From Clostridium sp. MSJ-8 (lineage in GTDB: Bacteria > Bacillota > Clostridia > Clostridiales > Clostridiaceae): DNA of 64,000 nt. Under the pieces are notes generated by a model. The model was given only the letters and a program-made list of their open reading frames with translations, did no database searches and was not told the origin of the DNA. The stretch is from the NCBI RefSeq assembly GCF_018918325.1, contig NZ_JAHLQH010000013.1:19956-83955 (forward strand). Reading direction: 5' to 3'. Below, piece by piece: positions 8,650 through 16,739 of the stretch (its first letter is position 1; every line of letters begins with the position of its first letter). The position numbers and the translations under genes are program-made.

Positions 8650-8684
8650 TCTTATCAAATTTCAGCTCGCAAAGCTGATAAGTA
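8650..8684. promoter_or_regulatory. Bulged palindrome between divergent genes
   Basis: CTTAT...CAGCT / AGCTG...ATAAG forms a two-part inverted repeat around CGCAA, with a 7-nt one-sided bulge. It lies between the DUF2513 gene and the XRE gene and could be an operator for the XRE protein. There is no T-run, so it is not a terminator. Confidence 0.4.
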
Positions 8685-8731
8685 AATTATAGGTGGGAAA
8701 TCATAACAAATCAAATAAGGAGGAAAAATTA

Positions 8732-9253
8732 ATGAGATATTATATCGGAAATAAAGAAAGAATAGGATTGGATTTTTATTGTGACATAGCTATAAACATT
8801 GTTGATAAAAGAAAAAAATTAAATTTAACTCAAGGAGAATTAGCTAAAAAATCAGGAATAAATTTGAATAGATTACGTAACATTGAAAATGTTAAAACTC
8901 GTATAAAGCTTATTGAAATTGAAAGTATTGCAAGAGTATTAGATGTAACTGTAAATAATTTAATAAACGCACAATTAGATACGCAAGTTACAGATACATT
9001 AGGTAATATACGTGATTGCTTATATACCATTTGTATTGGAGAAGAAGAAAAAGATATTTTTAAAATATACCAAGAAGCTACTAGTAAAAGAATGGCTTTA
9101 TTAAAACTTGAACAAAAAGTTAACGCTATTGGAAGTTCGCTTTTTAGTAATGCTAGAAGTAGATGTATTGTCGAATTAGTTGGCGTACCTATGACTAATC
9201 AAGAATTAAAAGATAAACTTCCAAAATATAAAGAAGATTTAGAAGCAGAATAA
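8732..9253 (+). CDS. XRE-type HTH regulator with C-terminal extension
   Basis: Translation begins at ATG 8732, after AAGGAGG, giving 173 residues; the longer upstream frame has no ribosome site. The HTH lies at about residues 15-70 (RKKLNLTQGELAKKSG...NRLRNIENVKT). The remaining 100 residues are helical and unassigned. It may be a secondary phage regulator controlling itself and the divergent DUF2513 gene. It is followed closely by the antirepressor gene. Confidence 0.78.
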   Translation: MRYYIGNKERIGLDFYCDIAINIVDKRKKLNLTQGELAKKSGINLNRLRNIENVKTRIKLIEIESIARVLDVTVNNLINAQLDTQVTDTLGNIRDCLYTICIGEEEKDIFKIYQEATSKRMALLKLEQKVNAIGSSLFSNARSRCIVELVGVPMTNQELKDKLPKYKEDLEAE

Positions 9254-9295
9254 GGGAGGAATAAAAATGTTTCTCAAGATACTAGGAGGGAATAA

Positions 9296-10096
9296 ATGAA
9301 TAATCAAATTGAAATTTTTAAGAGTGAAGAATTTGGAGAAGTTAGAACTTTGGTAATTAATAATGAACCTTATTTTGTAGGAAGAGATGTTGCTGAAATT
9401 TTAGGTTACGATAAAGCATATTCGGATGTAATAAAACAACATTGCGATGAAGAAGATTATTATTTACTTGATAAAACTCATCACCAAAATGGGGTTGAGT
9501 TAGATTATAAACAATTAGGGCAACGTGGTGGTTATTTAATTAATGAATCTGGACTTTATAGTTTAATTTTATCTTCAAAATTACCAACTGCAAAGAAATT
9601 CAAAAGATGGGTAACTTCAGAGGTGTTACCTTCTATCAGAAAACACGGAACTTATATGACAGAAGACACATTAGAAAAAGCCTTAACTAGTCCAGATTTT
9701 CTTATAAAGCTAGCAACTGAATTAAAAACAGAAAAAGAGCAAAGGCAAGCTTTAGAAGAAGAAAAGAAGGTTAATGCTCCGAAAGTTATATTTGCAGATG
9801 CAGTAAGCACAAGTAAGACAAGTATTTTAGTAGGAGAATTAGCAAAGATATTAAAACAAAATGGTGTACAAACTGGTCAGAATAAATTGTTTGCGTGGCT
9901 TAGAGATAATAAATATTTAATTAAAAGATCAGGTAATGATTACAATATGCCTACTCAAAAATCAATGGAACTTGGTTTATTTGAAATAAAAGAAACTTCA
10001 ATTACTCATTCAGACGGGCATGTAACAGTTACTAAAACACCAAAAGTTACAGGTAAAGGTCAACAATATTTTATCAATAAATTTTTAAATAAATAA
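9296..10096 (+). CDS. Phage antirepressor (BRO-N + KilAC)
   Basis: The 266-residue protein has an N-terminal BRO-N/Ant domain (about 10-105: EPYFVGRDVAEILGYDKAYS, NESGLYSLILSSK, FKRWVTSEVLPSIRK). A coiled linker follows, then a C-terminal KilAC domain (about 155-262, with SILVGELAKILKQNG and LFAWLRDNKYLI). Such proteins counter phage repressors and favour induction. It starts at ATG just after GGAGGGAATA. It is a typical early operon member, normal in length. Confidence 0.9.
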   Translation: MNNQIEIFKSEEFGEVRTLVINNEPYFVGRDVAEILGYDKAYSDVIKQHCDEEDYYLLDKTHHQNGVELDYKQLGQRGGYLINESGLYSLILSSKLPTAKKFKRWVTSEVLPSIRKHGTYMTEDTLEKALTSPDFLIKLATELKTEKEQRQALEEEKKVNAPKVIFADAVSTSKTSILVGELAKILKQNGVQTGQNKLFAWLRDNKYLIKRSGNDYNMPTQKSMELGLFEIKETSITHSDGHVTVTKTPKVTGKGQQYFINKFLNK

Positions 10097-10192
10097 AAAT
10101 AAGTTTTCTGAATAAATTAAGAAAGATTAAAAATGTACAAGCACAAAGACATATAAATAAGAATAATCTAATTATTATGGGAGGGATTTTAA

Positions 10193-10345
10193 ATGAAACA
10201 AGATTTTGAATTTGTTATTGATGTTCCACCAGATGATTATTGTATTGAAAAATTTAACATTACATTGGCACGTGGACTTATAAAAAAGTACGGTGTTGAA
10301 AATATTAAAAAAATTTTAGAAACAATTGAAAAGCAGGCTGAATAG
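10193..10345 (+). CDS. Small acidic phage protein
   Basis: A 50-residue frame with a strong GGGAGGG ribosome site ending seven bases before ATG 10193. The product (MKQDFEFVIDVPPDDYC start, amphipathic helix end) has no recognised domain. Good ribosome site, tight packing and codon use like its neighbours support a real gene of unknown function. Confidence 0.6.
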   Translation: MKQDFEFVIDVPPDDYCIEKFNITLARGLIKKYGVENIKKILETIEKQAE

Positions 10346-10383
10346 CCTTAAATTAATCAACTTAACATAAGGAAGTGATAAAT

Positions 10384-10494
10384 ATGAAAGAAGGTATTAT
10401 CGCAGGAGAAATAGTTTTTGTAATTGAAATAGCTGCAATGATTATTGTAGATATTAGATTAAAAAAACGTATAAGAGAAGAAGAAGGTGAATAA
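10384..10494 (+). CDS. Tiny membrane peptide
   Basis: A 36-residue frame after AAGGAAGTGAT. Residues 4-24 form a hydrophobic helix and the end is highly charged (RLKKRIREEEGE). The next frame starts two bases after its stop. It is probably a real small membrane peptide of unknown role. Confidence 0.5.
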   Translation: MKEGIIAGEIVFVIEIAAMIIVDIRLKKRIREEEGE

Positions 10495-10496
10495 TA

Positions 10497-10652
10497 ATGC
10501 TATTTATGGAAGAAGTAGAGAAAGAACGTTTTATGAAACGTATTAGAGCAGAACGTAAAAGGAAAGAATATCAAAGAAAGTTAATATTTAAAGCTAAGGT
10601 ACTTAGTGCAATATTAATAATTTTATTAGCGGTAATAGGAGTAATGATATGA
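10497..10652 (+). CDS. Small basic membrane protein
   Basis: A 51-residue frame. The N-terminal half is very basic (RIRAERKRKEYQRK) and the C-terminal 20 residues are one transmembrane helix. Its stop overlaps the start of the helicase gene (ATGA), so translation is coupled. The function is unknown. Confidence 0.5.
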   Translation: MLFMEEVEKERFMKRIRAERKRKEYQRKLIFKAKVLSAILIILLAVIGVMI

Positions 10653-11887
10653 ATTGTATAAATTTATTACCACATCAAAAAGAAGCCTTACAACTTACAA
10701 AATCACATAATAAAACAGCATATTATTATGATATGGGTTTAGGAAAGACATTTATTGGATCAGAAAAATTAAAAGCACTCAATGCCAAACACAATTTGAT
10801 AATCTGCCAAAAATCAAAAATACAAGATTGGTATGAGCACTTTAAAAATTATTACTCACAGTATAACACTAAAATTTATAAAAATGCAAATGATTTAAAA
10901 GCTGATGTAATAATTATCAATTATGACCTTGTATGGAGAAGATCAGAATTATTAAATTTAAAAGATCTTACGTTGATGCTTGATGAATCATCATATATAA
11001 AAAATGAAAAATCTAAGAGATCAAAATTTATTCTTAAGATGAAACCAACTAATGTGATTTTACTATCTGGTACACCTTGTAGTGGAAAATATGAAGAATT
11101 ATATAGTCAGTGTAAATTACTTGGATGGAACATTTCAAAGAAAGCATTTTGGGACACTTACATTAAAACTAAAAACATGGAACTTAATGGTTTTAAGATT
11201 CCAATAGTAATTGGCTATAAAAATGTAGATAGACTAAAAGATAAGTTAAGAGAGCATGGAGCTATATTTAAGAAAACTGAAGAAGTTTTAACACTTCCAG
11301 AGCAGATAGATAACATAATAAAAGTTAATTGTATTCCGGCTTATAAGAAGTTTAAGAAGAATAGGCTTGTAACTATATGTGGTGTTGAGCTTGTTGGAGA
11401 TACAACGCTTACTAATATGCTTTATCAAAGACAGTTAGCTGCTATGTATAACAAGAATAAATATGAAGTATTACAAGACTTACTTACTAGTACAGAAGAT
11501 AGATTATTAATATTTTATAACTTTGATTATGAATTAAAAGAAATCAAGAAAATGTGTGAGAAATTAGATAAACCAACATCCGTTGTAAATGGAAAAACCA
11601 AGGATTTACGCAACTATGAAAATAAAGATAATAGTATAACATTACTTCAATATCAAGCTGGGGCCATGGGATTAAATCTTCAGTTAAGTAATAAGATTAT
11701 ATATTTCAGTTTACCACTTAGTTCAGAGTTATTTGAACAGAGTAAGAAGAGAACTCATAGAATGGGACAGAAGAAGACTTGCATTTATTATTACTTAATT
11801 ACTGAAGGCACTATAGAAGAAAAGATATTTAATATATTAGGACAACGTAGGGATTTTACAAATAAGTTGTTTGAGGAGGAAAACTAA
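10649..11887 (+). CDS. SNF2/DEAD-type phage helicase
   Basis: A 412-residue superfamily 2 ATPase. It shows motif I (YDMGLGKT, about 28-35), a DEAD-box variant DESS (about 113-116), motif III (LLSGTP), and C-terminal motifs V-VI ending KKRTHRMGQ, the SNF2-type arginine finger region. Compact helicases like this sit in phage replication modules beside VRR-NUC, HD and recombination genes, as here. It is expected to remodel or unwind replication intermediates. It overlaps the preceding small gene by four bases. Confidence 0.88.
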   Translation: MNCINLLPHQKEALQLTKSHNKTAYYYDMGLGKTFIGSEKLKALNAKHNLIICQKSKIQDWYEHFKNYYSQYNTKIYKNANDLKADVIIINYDLVWRRSELLNLKDLTLMLDESSYIKNEKSKRSKFILKMKPTNVILLSGTPCSGKYEELYSQCKLLGWNISKKAFWDTYIKTKNMELNGFKIPIVIGYKNVDRLKDKLREHGAIFKKTEEVLTLPEQIDNIIKVNCIPAYKKFKKNRLVTICGVELVGDTTLTNMLYQRQLAAMYNKNKYEVLQDLLTSTEDRLLIFYNFDYELKEIKKMCEKLDKPTSVVNGKTKDLRNYENKDNSITLLQYQAGAMGLNLQLSNKIIYFSLPLSSELFEQSKKRTHRMGQKKTCIYYYLITEGTIEEKIFNILGQRRDFTNKLFEEEN

Positions 11888-11889
11888 AG

Positions 11890-12387
11890 ATGGAAAATTT
11901 AAAAACAGTAGAAGAATATAGTCAAGAAATGACTAGGAGGGAATTTGACAGATTTACTGAAGATAATGAGTTATGTCCTAGACATTTTGGATTAAATGAT
12001 ACTTTCGTTGATGATAAATGTTCAATAACAATGTGTAAAGAGTGTTATGATAAAGCACTTGTGGGCATTAAATTTAAAGAATCATTGCTAGTGTTACCAG
12101 AGGAAAATATGCCAGTAATAGAACAAATACAAAATTTAGAGATTAAGGCTAAGGAAATAAAAGAGAAGGAAGAAGAATTAAAAGCAATTTTATTAAAAGC
12201 TATGGAAGATAACAATATAAAAAAATGGGAAAATGATGTATTAACAATTAGTTATATAGCTCCAACTATTAGAAATAGCATTGATAGTACTAAATTAAAA
12301 AAAGATATGCCAGAAGTTGCTGAGAAATATACTAAAACTTCAAATGTTAAATCGAGTATAAGAATTAAATTAAAGGAGAGTAAATAA
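11890..12387 (+). CDS. Helicase-linked phage protein, Gp157-like C-terminus
   Basis: A 165-residue protein. The N-terminal part has a C-x16-C-x4-C cysteine set (CPRH...CSITMCKECY) that may bind zinc. The middle is a coiled coil (IQNLEIKAKEIKEKEEEL). The C-terminal part (KWENDVLTISYIAPT, then LKKDMPEVAEKYTKTS) resembles the siphovirus Gp157 type by pattern. It starts two bases after the helicase stop and likely works with it. The domain match is tentative. Confidence 0.6.
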   Translation: MENLKTVEEYSQEMTRREFDRFTEDNELCPRHFGLNDTFVDDKCSITMCKECYDKALVGIKFKESLLVLPEENMPVIEQIQNLEIKAKEIKEKEEELKAILLKAMEDNNIKKWENDVLTISYIAPTIRNSIDSTKLKKDMPEVAEKYTKTSNVKSSIRIKLKESK

Positions 12388-12509
12388 TGGAGACAGGCTA
12401 CACAATAGATTTTATTGAAAACAATGATGTTATTTATAAAAGTTTATTAGAAAATGGTTTTTTACCAGTAGAGGATGAAGAACACTATGGCAGCAGAGAA
12501 ACAATTTGA
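12387..12509 (+). CDS. Short phage ORF between Gp157-like and VRR-NUC genes
   Basis: A 40-residue frame whose ATG overlaps the preceding stop (TAATG), with a GGAGAG ribosome site eight bases upstream. The acidic product (METGYTIDFIENNDV start) has no known domain. It overlaps the start of the VRR-NUC gene in a different frame, which would couple their translation. Confidence 0.5.
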   Translation: METGYTIDFIENNDVIYKSLLENGFLPVEDEEHYGSRETI

Positions 12510-12780
12510 AAATAAGATAAAAAAATTTTTAGATGGATTACCTAATACTTATTATTTTAAATATTGGGCTGGTCCATATAGTAAGTCAGGAATACCTGAT
12601 ATTATCGCATGTATTAATGGACATTTTGTAGGAATAGAAGTAAAGGCAGAGACTGGACATCCTAGTGAGCTACAGAAACGCAATATAAGGCTTATACAGA
12701 GTGCTAAAGGTTATGCTCGTATAGTTTATCCTAAAGATTTTGAAAGCCTTAAAAATGAACTTAATGAGTTATTAAAGTAG
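12487..12780 (+). CDS. VRR-NUC domain nuclease
   Basis: A standalone 97-residue VRR-NUC protein, a PD-(D/E)XK-fold nuclease that in phages acts on branched DNA. Key residues are visible: GIPDIIACINGHFVGIEVKA contains the catalytic PD and E-x-K, followed by SELQKRNIRLIQ. ATG 12487 is preceded by GAGGATGAAG; an in-frame ATG 12475 is also possible. It sits between helicase-associated and recombination genes. Confidence 0.9.
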   Translation: MAAEKQFENKIKKFLDGLPNTYYFKYWAGPYSKSGIPDIIACINGHFVGIEVKAETGHPSELQKRNIRLIQSAKGYARIVYPKDFESLKNELNELLK

Positions 12781-12862
12781 TTATTTAAATTATATATGGT
12801 AAGAGCGTCAATAAAATAACTACTTTATATATAAATAAATTTTATTAGGGAGGAATAAACAA

Positions 12863-13186
12863 ATGACAAAAGAAAAGTGGAATGAACTTGCAGATGAGTT
12901 AATTGACAACATATTAAATGTTAAGGAACAAATAAAAAATTTACAAGATGAATTAGATTCAGACAAAAGTGAATTAGTAGACTTACTTGAAGAACATGGC
13001 CAAACAGAATATAAAGGTCCAAATGGAAAAGCTAATTTTGTAGATTTTCAAAGAGAAGGGCTTGTTAAAGACGCAGTCGTAGAAACTGTAGATGATGTGA
13101 ATAAAGGTAAAATAAACAAAATTAATATGAAAGATTTAACTAAGGAAATTAAAGTAACTTTTATCAATGTAAGGGGGAACTTATAG
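12863..13186 (+). CDS. Phage protein of unknown function (coiled-coil start)
   Basis: A 107-residue protein after GGGAGG. Residues 15-45 are a coiled coil (VKEQIKNLQDELDSDKSE) followed by a glycine-containing GPNGKANFVDFQREG segment. I do not recognise a named family. It ends one base before the HD-domain gene, so they are co-translated in the recombination module. Confidence 0.55.
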   Translation: MTKEKWNELADELIDNILNVKEQIKNLQDELDSDKSELVDLLEEHGQTEYKGPNGKANFVDFQREGLVKDAVVETVDDVNKGKINKINMKDLTKEIKVTFINVRGNL

Positions 13187-13996
13187 ATGATAAAAGTAGA
13201 GAAAGTTAAAGACAACTTATTAGTAAGCTTTGATTATGATGCTGATATAGTTGATAAAATAAAATCTTTACCAACTAGAAAATATATAGCTGATATGAAA
13301 TCATGGCAAATACCACAACATGAAATTAAAGATTTAATAAAGCTATTTGGGGATGATTTAGATATAGCTGAAGATGTAGATGTTAATTATGAAAAACCTA
13401 AATATGATTTTAAAACAGAATTAGATACTATTACTACACCACAACTTAAGGCGTTTGCTAAATGGTGTTTAGATGTGTTACCAGATTATTTTTATAAAGT
13501 ACCTGCATCAAGTACTGGTAAATATCATCCTAAGTATGCTTTGGGTGATGGTGGATTAGTAAGACATACAATTGCTGCAGTTAGAATAGCAAATGAATTA
13601 TTTAATAACCATACTATTCAAAACTTCACAGATGAAGAAAAAGACATAATAAGAGTTGCTCTATTAATACATGATGGAGTTAAACAAGGTGTTGATGGTA
13701 CTGGTCATACAACAACTACGCACCCTTTAGAAGTAGTTGAGTATATAGAAGATAAGTATTACGAAGTACCTGAAGAAACACTTCCAGATGAAGTACTAGA
13801 CCTTATGGAAGATAGATATCTTTGGGAAGACATAAGTAATTGTATTAAGTCTCATATGGGTGAATGGAATACGGACTATAAAACTAAAGAAGAAGTACTT
13901 CCAAAGCCTAAAACTGAAATGCAGAAATTTACTCACTTATGTGATTACTTAGCAAGTCGTAAAATGCTAGAAGTTAATTTTGATGTGGAAGGGTGA
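13187..13996 (+). CDS. HARP-like/HD-domain phage phosphohydrolase
   Basis: A 269-residue protein in two parts. Residues 1-60 resemble the HARP-type DNA-structure-binding module (KSLPTRKYIADMKSWQIP). Residues 110-250 are an HD domain, with GGLVRHTIAAVRIANELF, the key HD in LLIHDG and a later HPLEVVEY histidine. HD enzymes hydrolyse nucleotides or phosphodiesters. In this neighbourhood a role in nucleotide or DNA-end processing is plausible, but the substrate is unknown. Confidence 0.75.
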   Translation: MIKVEKVKDNLLVSFDYDADIVDKIKSLPTRKYIADMKSWQIPQHEIKDLIKLFGDDLDIAEDVDVNYEKPKYDFKTELDTITTPQLKAFAKWCLDVLPDYFYKVPASSTGKYHPKYALGDGGLVRHTIAAVRIANELFNNHTIQNFTDEEKDIIRVALLIHDGVKQGVDGTGHTTTTHPLEVVEYIEDKYYEVPEETLPDEVLDLMEDRYLWEDISNCIKSHMGEWNTDYKTKEEVLPKPKTEMQKFTHLCDYLASRKMLEVNFDVEG

Positions 13997-14000
13997 TTAA

Positions 14001-15692
14001 ATGAGATATAGTCACTCAAGAGTAGAATGTCATAATAATTGCCCTTATCAATATAAATTACGTTATGTGGACCATATTAAGACTATTTCAGCACCAGAGT
14101 CTAATGATGCATTAATATGTGGTAACACAATTCATAAAGGTGCTGAAACAAATTTAAAGACAGCCATAGAGTTCTATTACAGTAATTATCCAATAATAAA
14201 TGATAATCACATAAATGAGGTCATAAAGTTTGAACATTTAATACCTAAAATTCATGAGATATTAGCTGATGTTAATGTTTATAAGAAAGAATTTAAAGTT
14301 AATACACCTAGATTTATTGGAATAGTTGATTTGATTACTAAAAATGATGATGGTTCAGTTGATGTATTTGATTATAAGTACAGTAATAATTATGAGCATT
14401 ATAACCAGTCACCACAACTTCACTTATATAAATACTTCCTGGAGCAAATAGGATTTAAAGTTAGAAAGTTAGGATTTATATTTATTCCTAAGATTTCTAT
14501 AAGGCAGAAACAAGAAGAAAATTTATATCAGTTTAGGAGACGATTAACTGAAGAATTAAAAAATTCAAAAATAAAGATTATGGAAGTTCAATATAATGCG
14601 GAAAAAGTAGCTAAATGGATGAATGACATAATAAATATTACTGAAGATGATGAATTTAAGAAAAATCCAACTAATTTATGTGGTTGGTGTGAATACCAAG
14701 AATATTGTTTAAAAGGAGAAGATTATATGTTATTACCAAAGAATGAAAGAAGAGAAAAGAAAATTGATAAAAATCCTGATTTATGGATTTATGCGCAAAG
14801 TTATGTAGGGAAAAGTACTTTTATAGATCAATATGATGATTTATTATTTCTAAATACTGATGGAAATACAGATAATACAACATCACCAGTAATACCAATT
14901 AAAGATGAAATAACTGTTACTGGTAGAATTACTAATAAAAAATTTGCATGGGAAGTATTTAAAGAAGCAATATCAGAACTTGAAAAGAAAGATAATGATT
15001 TTAAGAGAGTTGCTTTAGATTTAATTGAAGATCTATGGGAACATTGTAGATTATACATGTATGATAAAAATGGCTGGGAACATGAATCAGATGGTGGTTA
15101 TGGAAAAGGCTGGGACATGATAAGAACTGAGTTCTTAAGTACCATGAAGAGATTAAAAGCATTAGGATATCAAATAATTTATATAAGTAAAGAAGTTGCT
15201 ACAGAAGTAACTTTTAAAAATGGAACTAAATATACAACTTATAAACCGAATATAAATGATAAAGTTGCAAATGTATTAGCTGGTACAGTTGATTTAACAG
15301 TTAGAGCTTATGTAGATGGTGATAAAAGATATATTCAATTATCTAAAGATGAAAATGTATTTGGTGGAGGAAGATTTAACTTTACTGAAAAGAAATGTGA
15401 ATTACACATGGAAGATTTCACTAGAGCATTAGTTGAAGCTCAACAGCTAGTTGGAAATGTTACTGATAAAGTGGATGAGTCTAAGCCTGAAAAAACAAGT
15501 AGAAGAAGTAGAAATAAAGTTGAAGAACCTAAAGAAGCTACTAATGAACCTCAAACTGATGATGTACAAGCTCCAGTTGAAGAAAATCAAGAAGATGATG
15601 AAGAAAAGTCTAAAGATGAAAAACCAGTAGAACCTAAAGAGGAAGAAAAACCTCGTACAAGAAGAACTAGAAGATCTGCAAGAGAAGAATAG
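14001..15692 (+). CDS. Fused RecB-like exonuclease and Sak4-like ATPase
   Basis: A 563-residue protein made of two parts that are usually separate genes. Residues 1-240 are a RecB/Cas4-type PD-(D/E)XK nuclease: SHSRVECHNNCPYQYKLRY at the start, FIGIVDLI and VFDYKYS as the catalytic D and D-x-K, and closing cysteines in NLCGWCEYQEYC. From about 250 on is a RecA-like AAA_24/Sak4 ATPase: Walker A AQSYVGKST (about 265-273) and Walker B RVALDLIEDLW. The last 70 residues are a charged, probably disordered tail. An in-frame ATG at 14727 has its own ribosome site, so a separate 321-residue ATPase may also be made. It is followed by a DUF669 gene, completing a phage recombination set. Confidence 0.85.
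   Translation: MRYSHSRVECHNNCPYQYKLRYVDHIKTISAPESNDALICGNTIHKGAETNLKTAIEFYYSNYPIINDNHINEVIKFEHLIPKIHEILADVNVYKKEFKVNTPRFIGIVDLITKNDDGSVDVFDYKYSNNYEHYNQSPQLHLYKYFLEQIGFKVRKLGFIFIPKISIRQKQEENLYQFRRRLTEELKNSKIKIMEVQYNAEKVAKWMNDIINITEDDEFKKNPTNLCGWCEYQEYCLKGEDYMLLPKNERREKKIDKNPDLWIYAQSYVGKSTFIDQYDDLLFLNTDGNTDNTTSPVIPIKDEITVTGRITNKKFAWEVFKEAISELEKKDNDFKRVALDLIEDLWEHCRLYMYDKNGWEHESDGGYGKGWDMIRTEFLSTMKRLKALGYQIIYISKEVATEVTFKNGTKYTTYKPNINDKVANVLAGTVDLTVRAYVDGDKRYIQLSKDENVFGGGRFNFTEKKCELHMEDFTRALVEAQQLVGNVTDKVDESKPEKTSRRSRNKVEEPKEATNEPQTDDVQAPVEENQEDDEEKSKDEKPVEPKEEEKPRTRRTRRSAREE
14712..14729 (+). promoter_or_regulatory. Internal ribosome site and in-frame start
   Basis: AAAGGAG (14712-14718) lies eight bases before ATG 14727, in frame with the exonuclease-ATPase gene, exactly at the domain boundary. 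It is as strong as the ribosome sites of true genes in this phage and implies internal initiation of the ATPase part. Confidence 0.7.
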
Positions 15693-15703
15693 TTAATTAG
15701 GTA

Positions 15704-15727
15704 TGAGGGAGCCTTTAAAATCCCTCA
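15704..15727 (+). terminator. Intergenic hairpin before the DUF669 gene
   Basis: TGAGGGA (15704-15710) pairs with TCCCTCA (15721-15727) across a 10-nt loop. There is no T-run, so it is more likely an RNA-stabilising or attenuating hairpin than a full terminator. Confidence 0.45.
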
Positions 15728-15761
15728 AATAATCTAAAGATAAAATGGAGGAATTAATAAT

Positions 15762-16223
15762 ATGGCAAAAGAAATATGGGAAGAATTTGATGAAAAAATT
15801 GATACTGAAGGATTAGCAAAGGATGCTAAAGAAGCAGCAGAAAATGGTGGTAATTTTGAAACAGTACCACATGGAACATATGAAGTAGAAGTAAATAAGA
15901 TGGAACTTAAAAAGTCTAAAAAGGGAGATCCAATGTTAAGCATATGGTTCAAGATAATTAATGGACCACATAAAGGAAGTTTAATTTTCTATAATCAAGT
16001 TCTTACAACTGGATTTGGATTGCACAATGCAAATGAAATGTTAAGATCTCTTGATTCAGGAGTTGAGATAGAATTTGTAAACTTTAAACAATATCACAAT
16101 ATGATTTTAGATGTTTATGAAGCAGTTAACGGACAACTTGAATATGCACTTAAGTATACTGAGAATGCTAAAAATAAAGATTTTAGTGACTATGAAATAA
16201 CAGACGTGTTTGATGTTGAATAA
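15762..16223 (+). CDS. DUF669 phage protein
   Basis: A 153-residue DUF669 protein. Diagnostic features are ETVPHGTYEVEVNKMELKKS near the start, GDPMLSIWFKIINGPHKGS in the middle and the aromatic FKQYHNMILDVYE segment. DUF669 proteins sit next to Sak4-type ATPases and are thought to act like single-strand DNA-binding or annealing partners. That fits its place right after the Sak4 fusion gene. The start follows ATGGAGG. Confidence 0.88.
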   Translation: MAKEIWEEFDEKIDTEGLAKDAKEAAENGGNFETVPHGTYEVEVNKMELKKSKKGDPMLSIWFKIINGPHKGSLIFYNQVLTTGFGLHNANEMLRSLDSGVEIEFVNFKQYHNMILDVYEAVNGQLEYALKYTENAKNKDFSDYEITDVFDVE

Positions 16224-16231
16224 ATAATTAT

Positions 16232-16251
16232 GGAGAGTGTAAAAGCTCTCC
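16232..16251 (+). other. Small hairpin after the DUF669 gene
   Basis: GGAGAG (16232-16237) pairs with CTCTCC (16246-16251) around an 8-nt loop, followed by TATTTTAG. It could be a weak terminator or processing site between two genes of one operon. Confidence 0.4.
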
Positions 16252-16273
16252 TATTTTAGAAAGTGAGTAACTT

Positions 16274-16513
16274 ATGGATAAAATAAAAAGAATACCTAGC
16301 AAGATAGAAATAAAAGAATTTTTAATAACTTTTGATTATGAAACATGGAAGAGCCGTAAAAGGAAAACAGATCAGAGAAGGATAAAAAGTTTTGATTCAG
16401 AAAATGCAAAGAAACTATTCAAGAATTGGTCAAAAACAGTAAGAACAATGTCTAATGTAACAATCCTAGACATTAAAGAATTAGAAGAAAATAAACAAGA
16501 AATTGTTTTATAG
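16274..16513 (+). CDS. Small basic phage protein
   Basis: A 79-residue, lysine/arginine-rich protein (EFLITFDYETWKSRKRKTDQ near residues 15-34) with no domain I recognise. It begins at ATG 16274 but lacks a strong ribosome site, the best being GTGAGTAA. Its stop is followed by the structured RNA region at 16539-16739. Codon use resembles the neighbouring genes, so it is probably real. Confidence 0.5.
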   Translation: MDKIKRIPSKIEIKEFLITFDYETWKSRKRKTDQRRIKSFDSENAKKLFKNWSKTVRTMSNVTILDIKELEENKQEIVL

Positions 16514-16538
16514 TAACAAAAGTTCAATTCAATCAAAT

Positions 16539-16739
16539 CCTCTGTAAACAGAGGTTGTCTAGTAATAAATAAATTAGCCATTTGTTTATTATCGAAAAAG
16601 CTATGAGTAAAGATGTAAAACGCACTCACTGGGGAGTACGCTCCGAAAGTTATAAATTAAGCCAGTAAAGTCACTCATGAAGAAACTTAATACCGTTTCC
16701 TAAATAGATCAGGCAATTTGATTTATTTAGGTGATTGGA
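16539..16739 (+). ncRNA. Candidate structured leader RNA masking a ribosome site
   Basis: Successive helices fill this non-coding stretch. (A) CCTCTG/CAGAGG, 16539-16554, with TAAA loop. (B) 16563-16569 with 16585-16591, extended by AAAT/ATTT. (C) ATGAGT 16603-16608 with ACTCAT 16673-16678, enclosing (D) ACTGG 16628-16632 with CCAGT 16662-16666 and directly stacked (E) GGAG-TACG-CTCC, 16633-16644, a UNCG-type tetraloop. (F) GAAAC/GTTTC, 16682-16699. (G) a 13-bp stem 16699-16711 with 16719-16731. Helix G includes the AGG of the AGGTGA ribosome site for the TTG 16740 start. This looks like a cis-regulatory RNA. No known riboswitch class was recognised. Confidence 0.6.

Noticed and set aside
9267..9299. 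Mini-frame MFLKILGGNK echoing the start of the 8040 membrane protein
   Set aside because: Ten codons only; probably a repeat remnant or chance, not a gene.
16629..16643. CTGGGGAGTACGCTC looks like the conserved 16S rRNA segment near E. coli position 885
   Set aside because: The match is limited to about 15 bases. Flanking sequence does not follow rRNA, and the stretch is explained as a hairpin with a UACG loop in a leader RNA.
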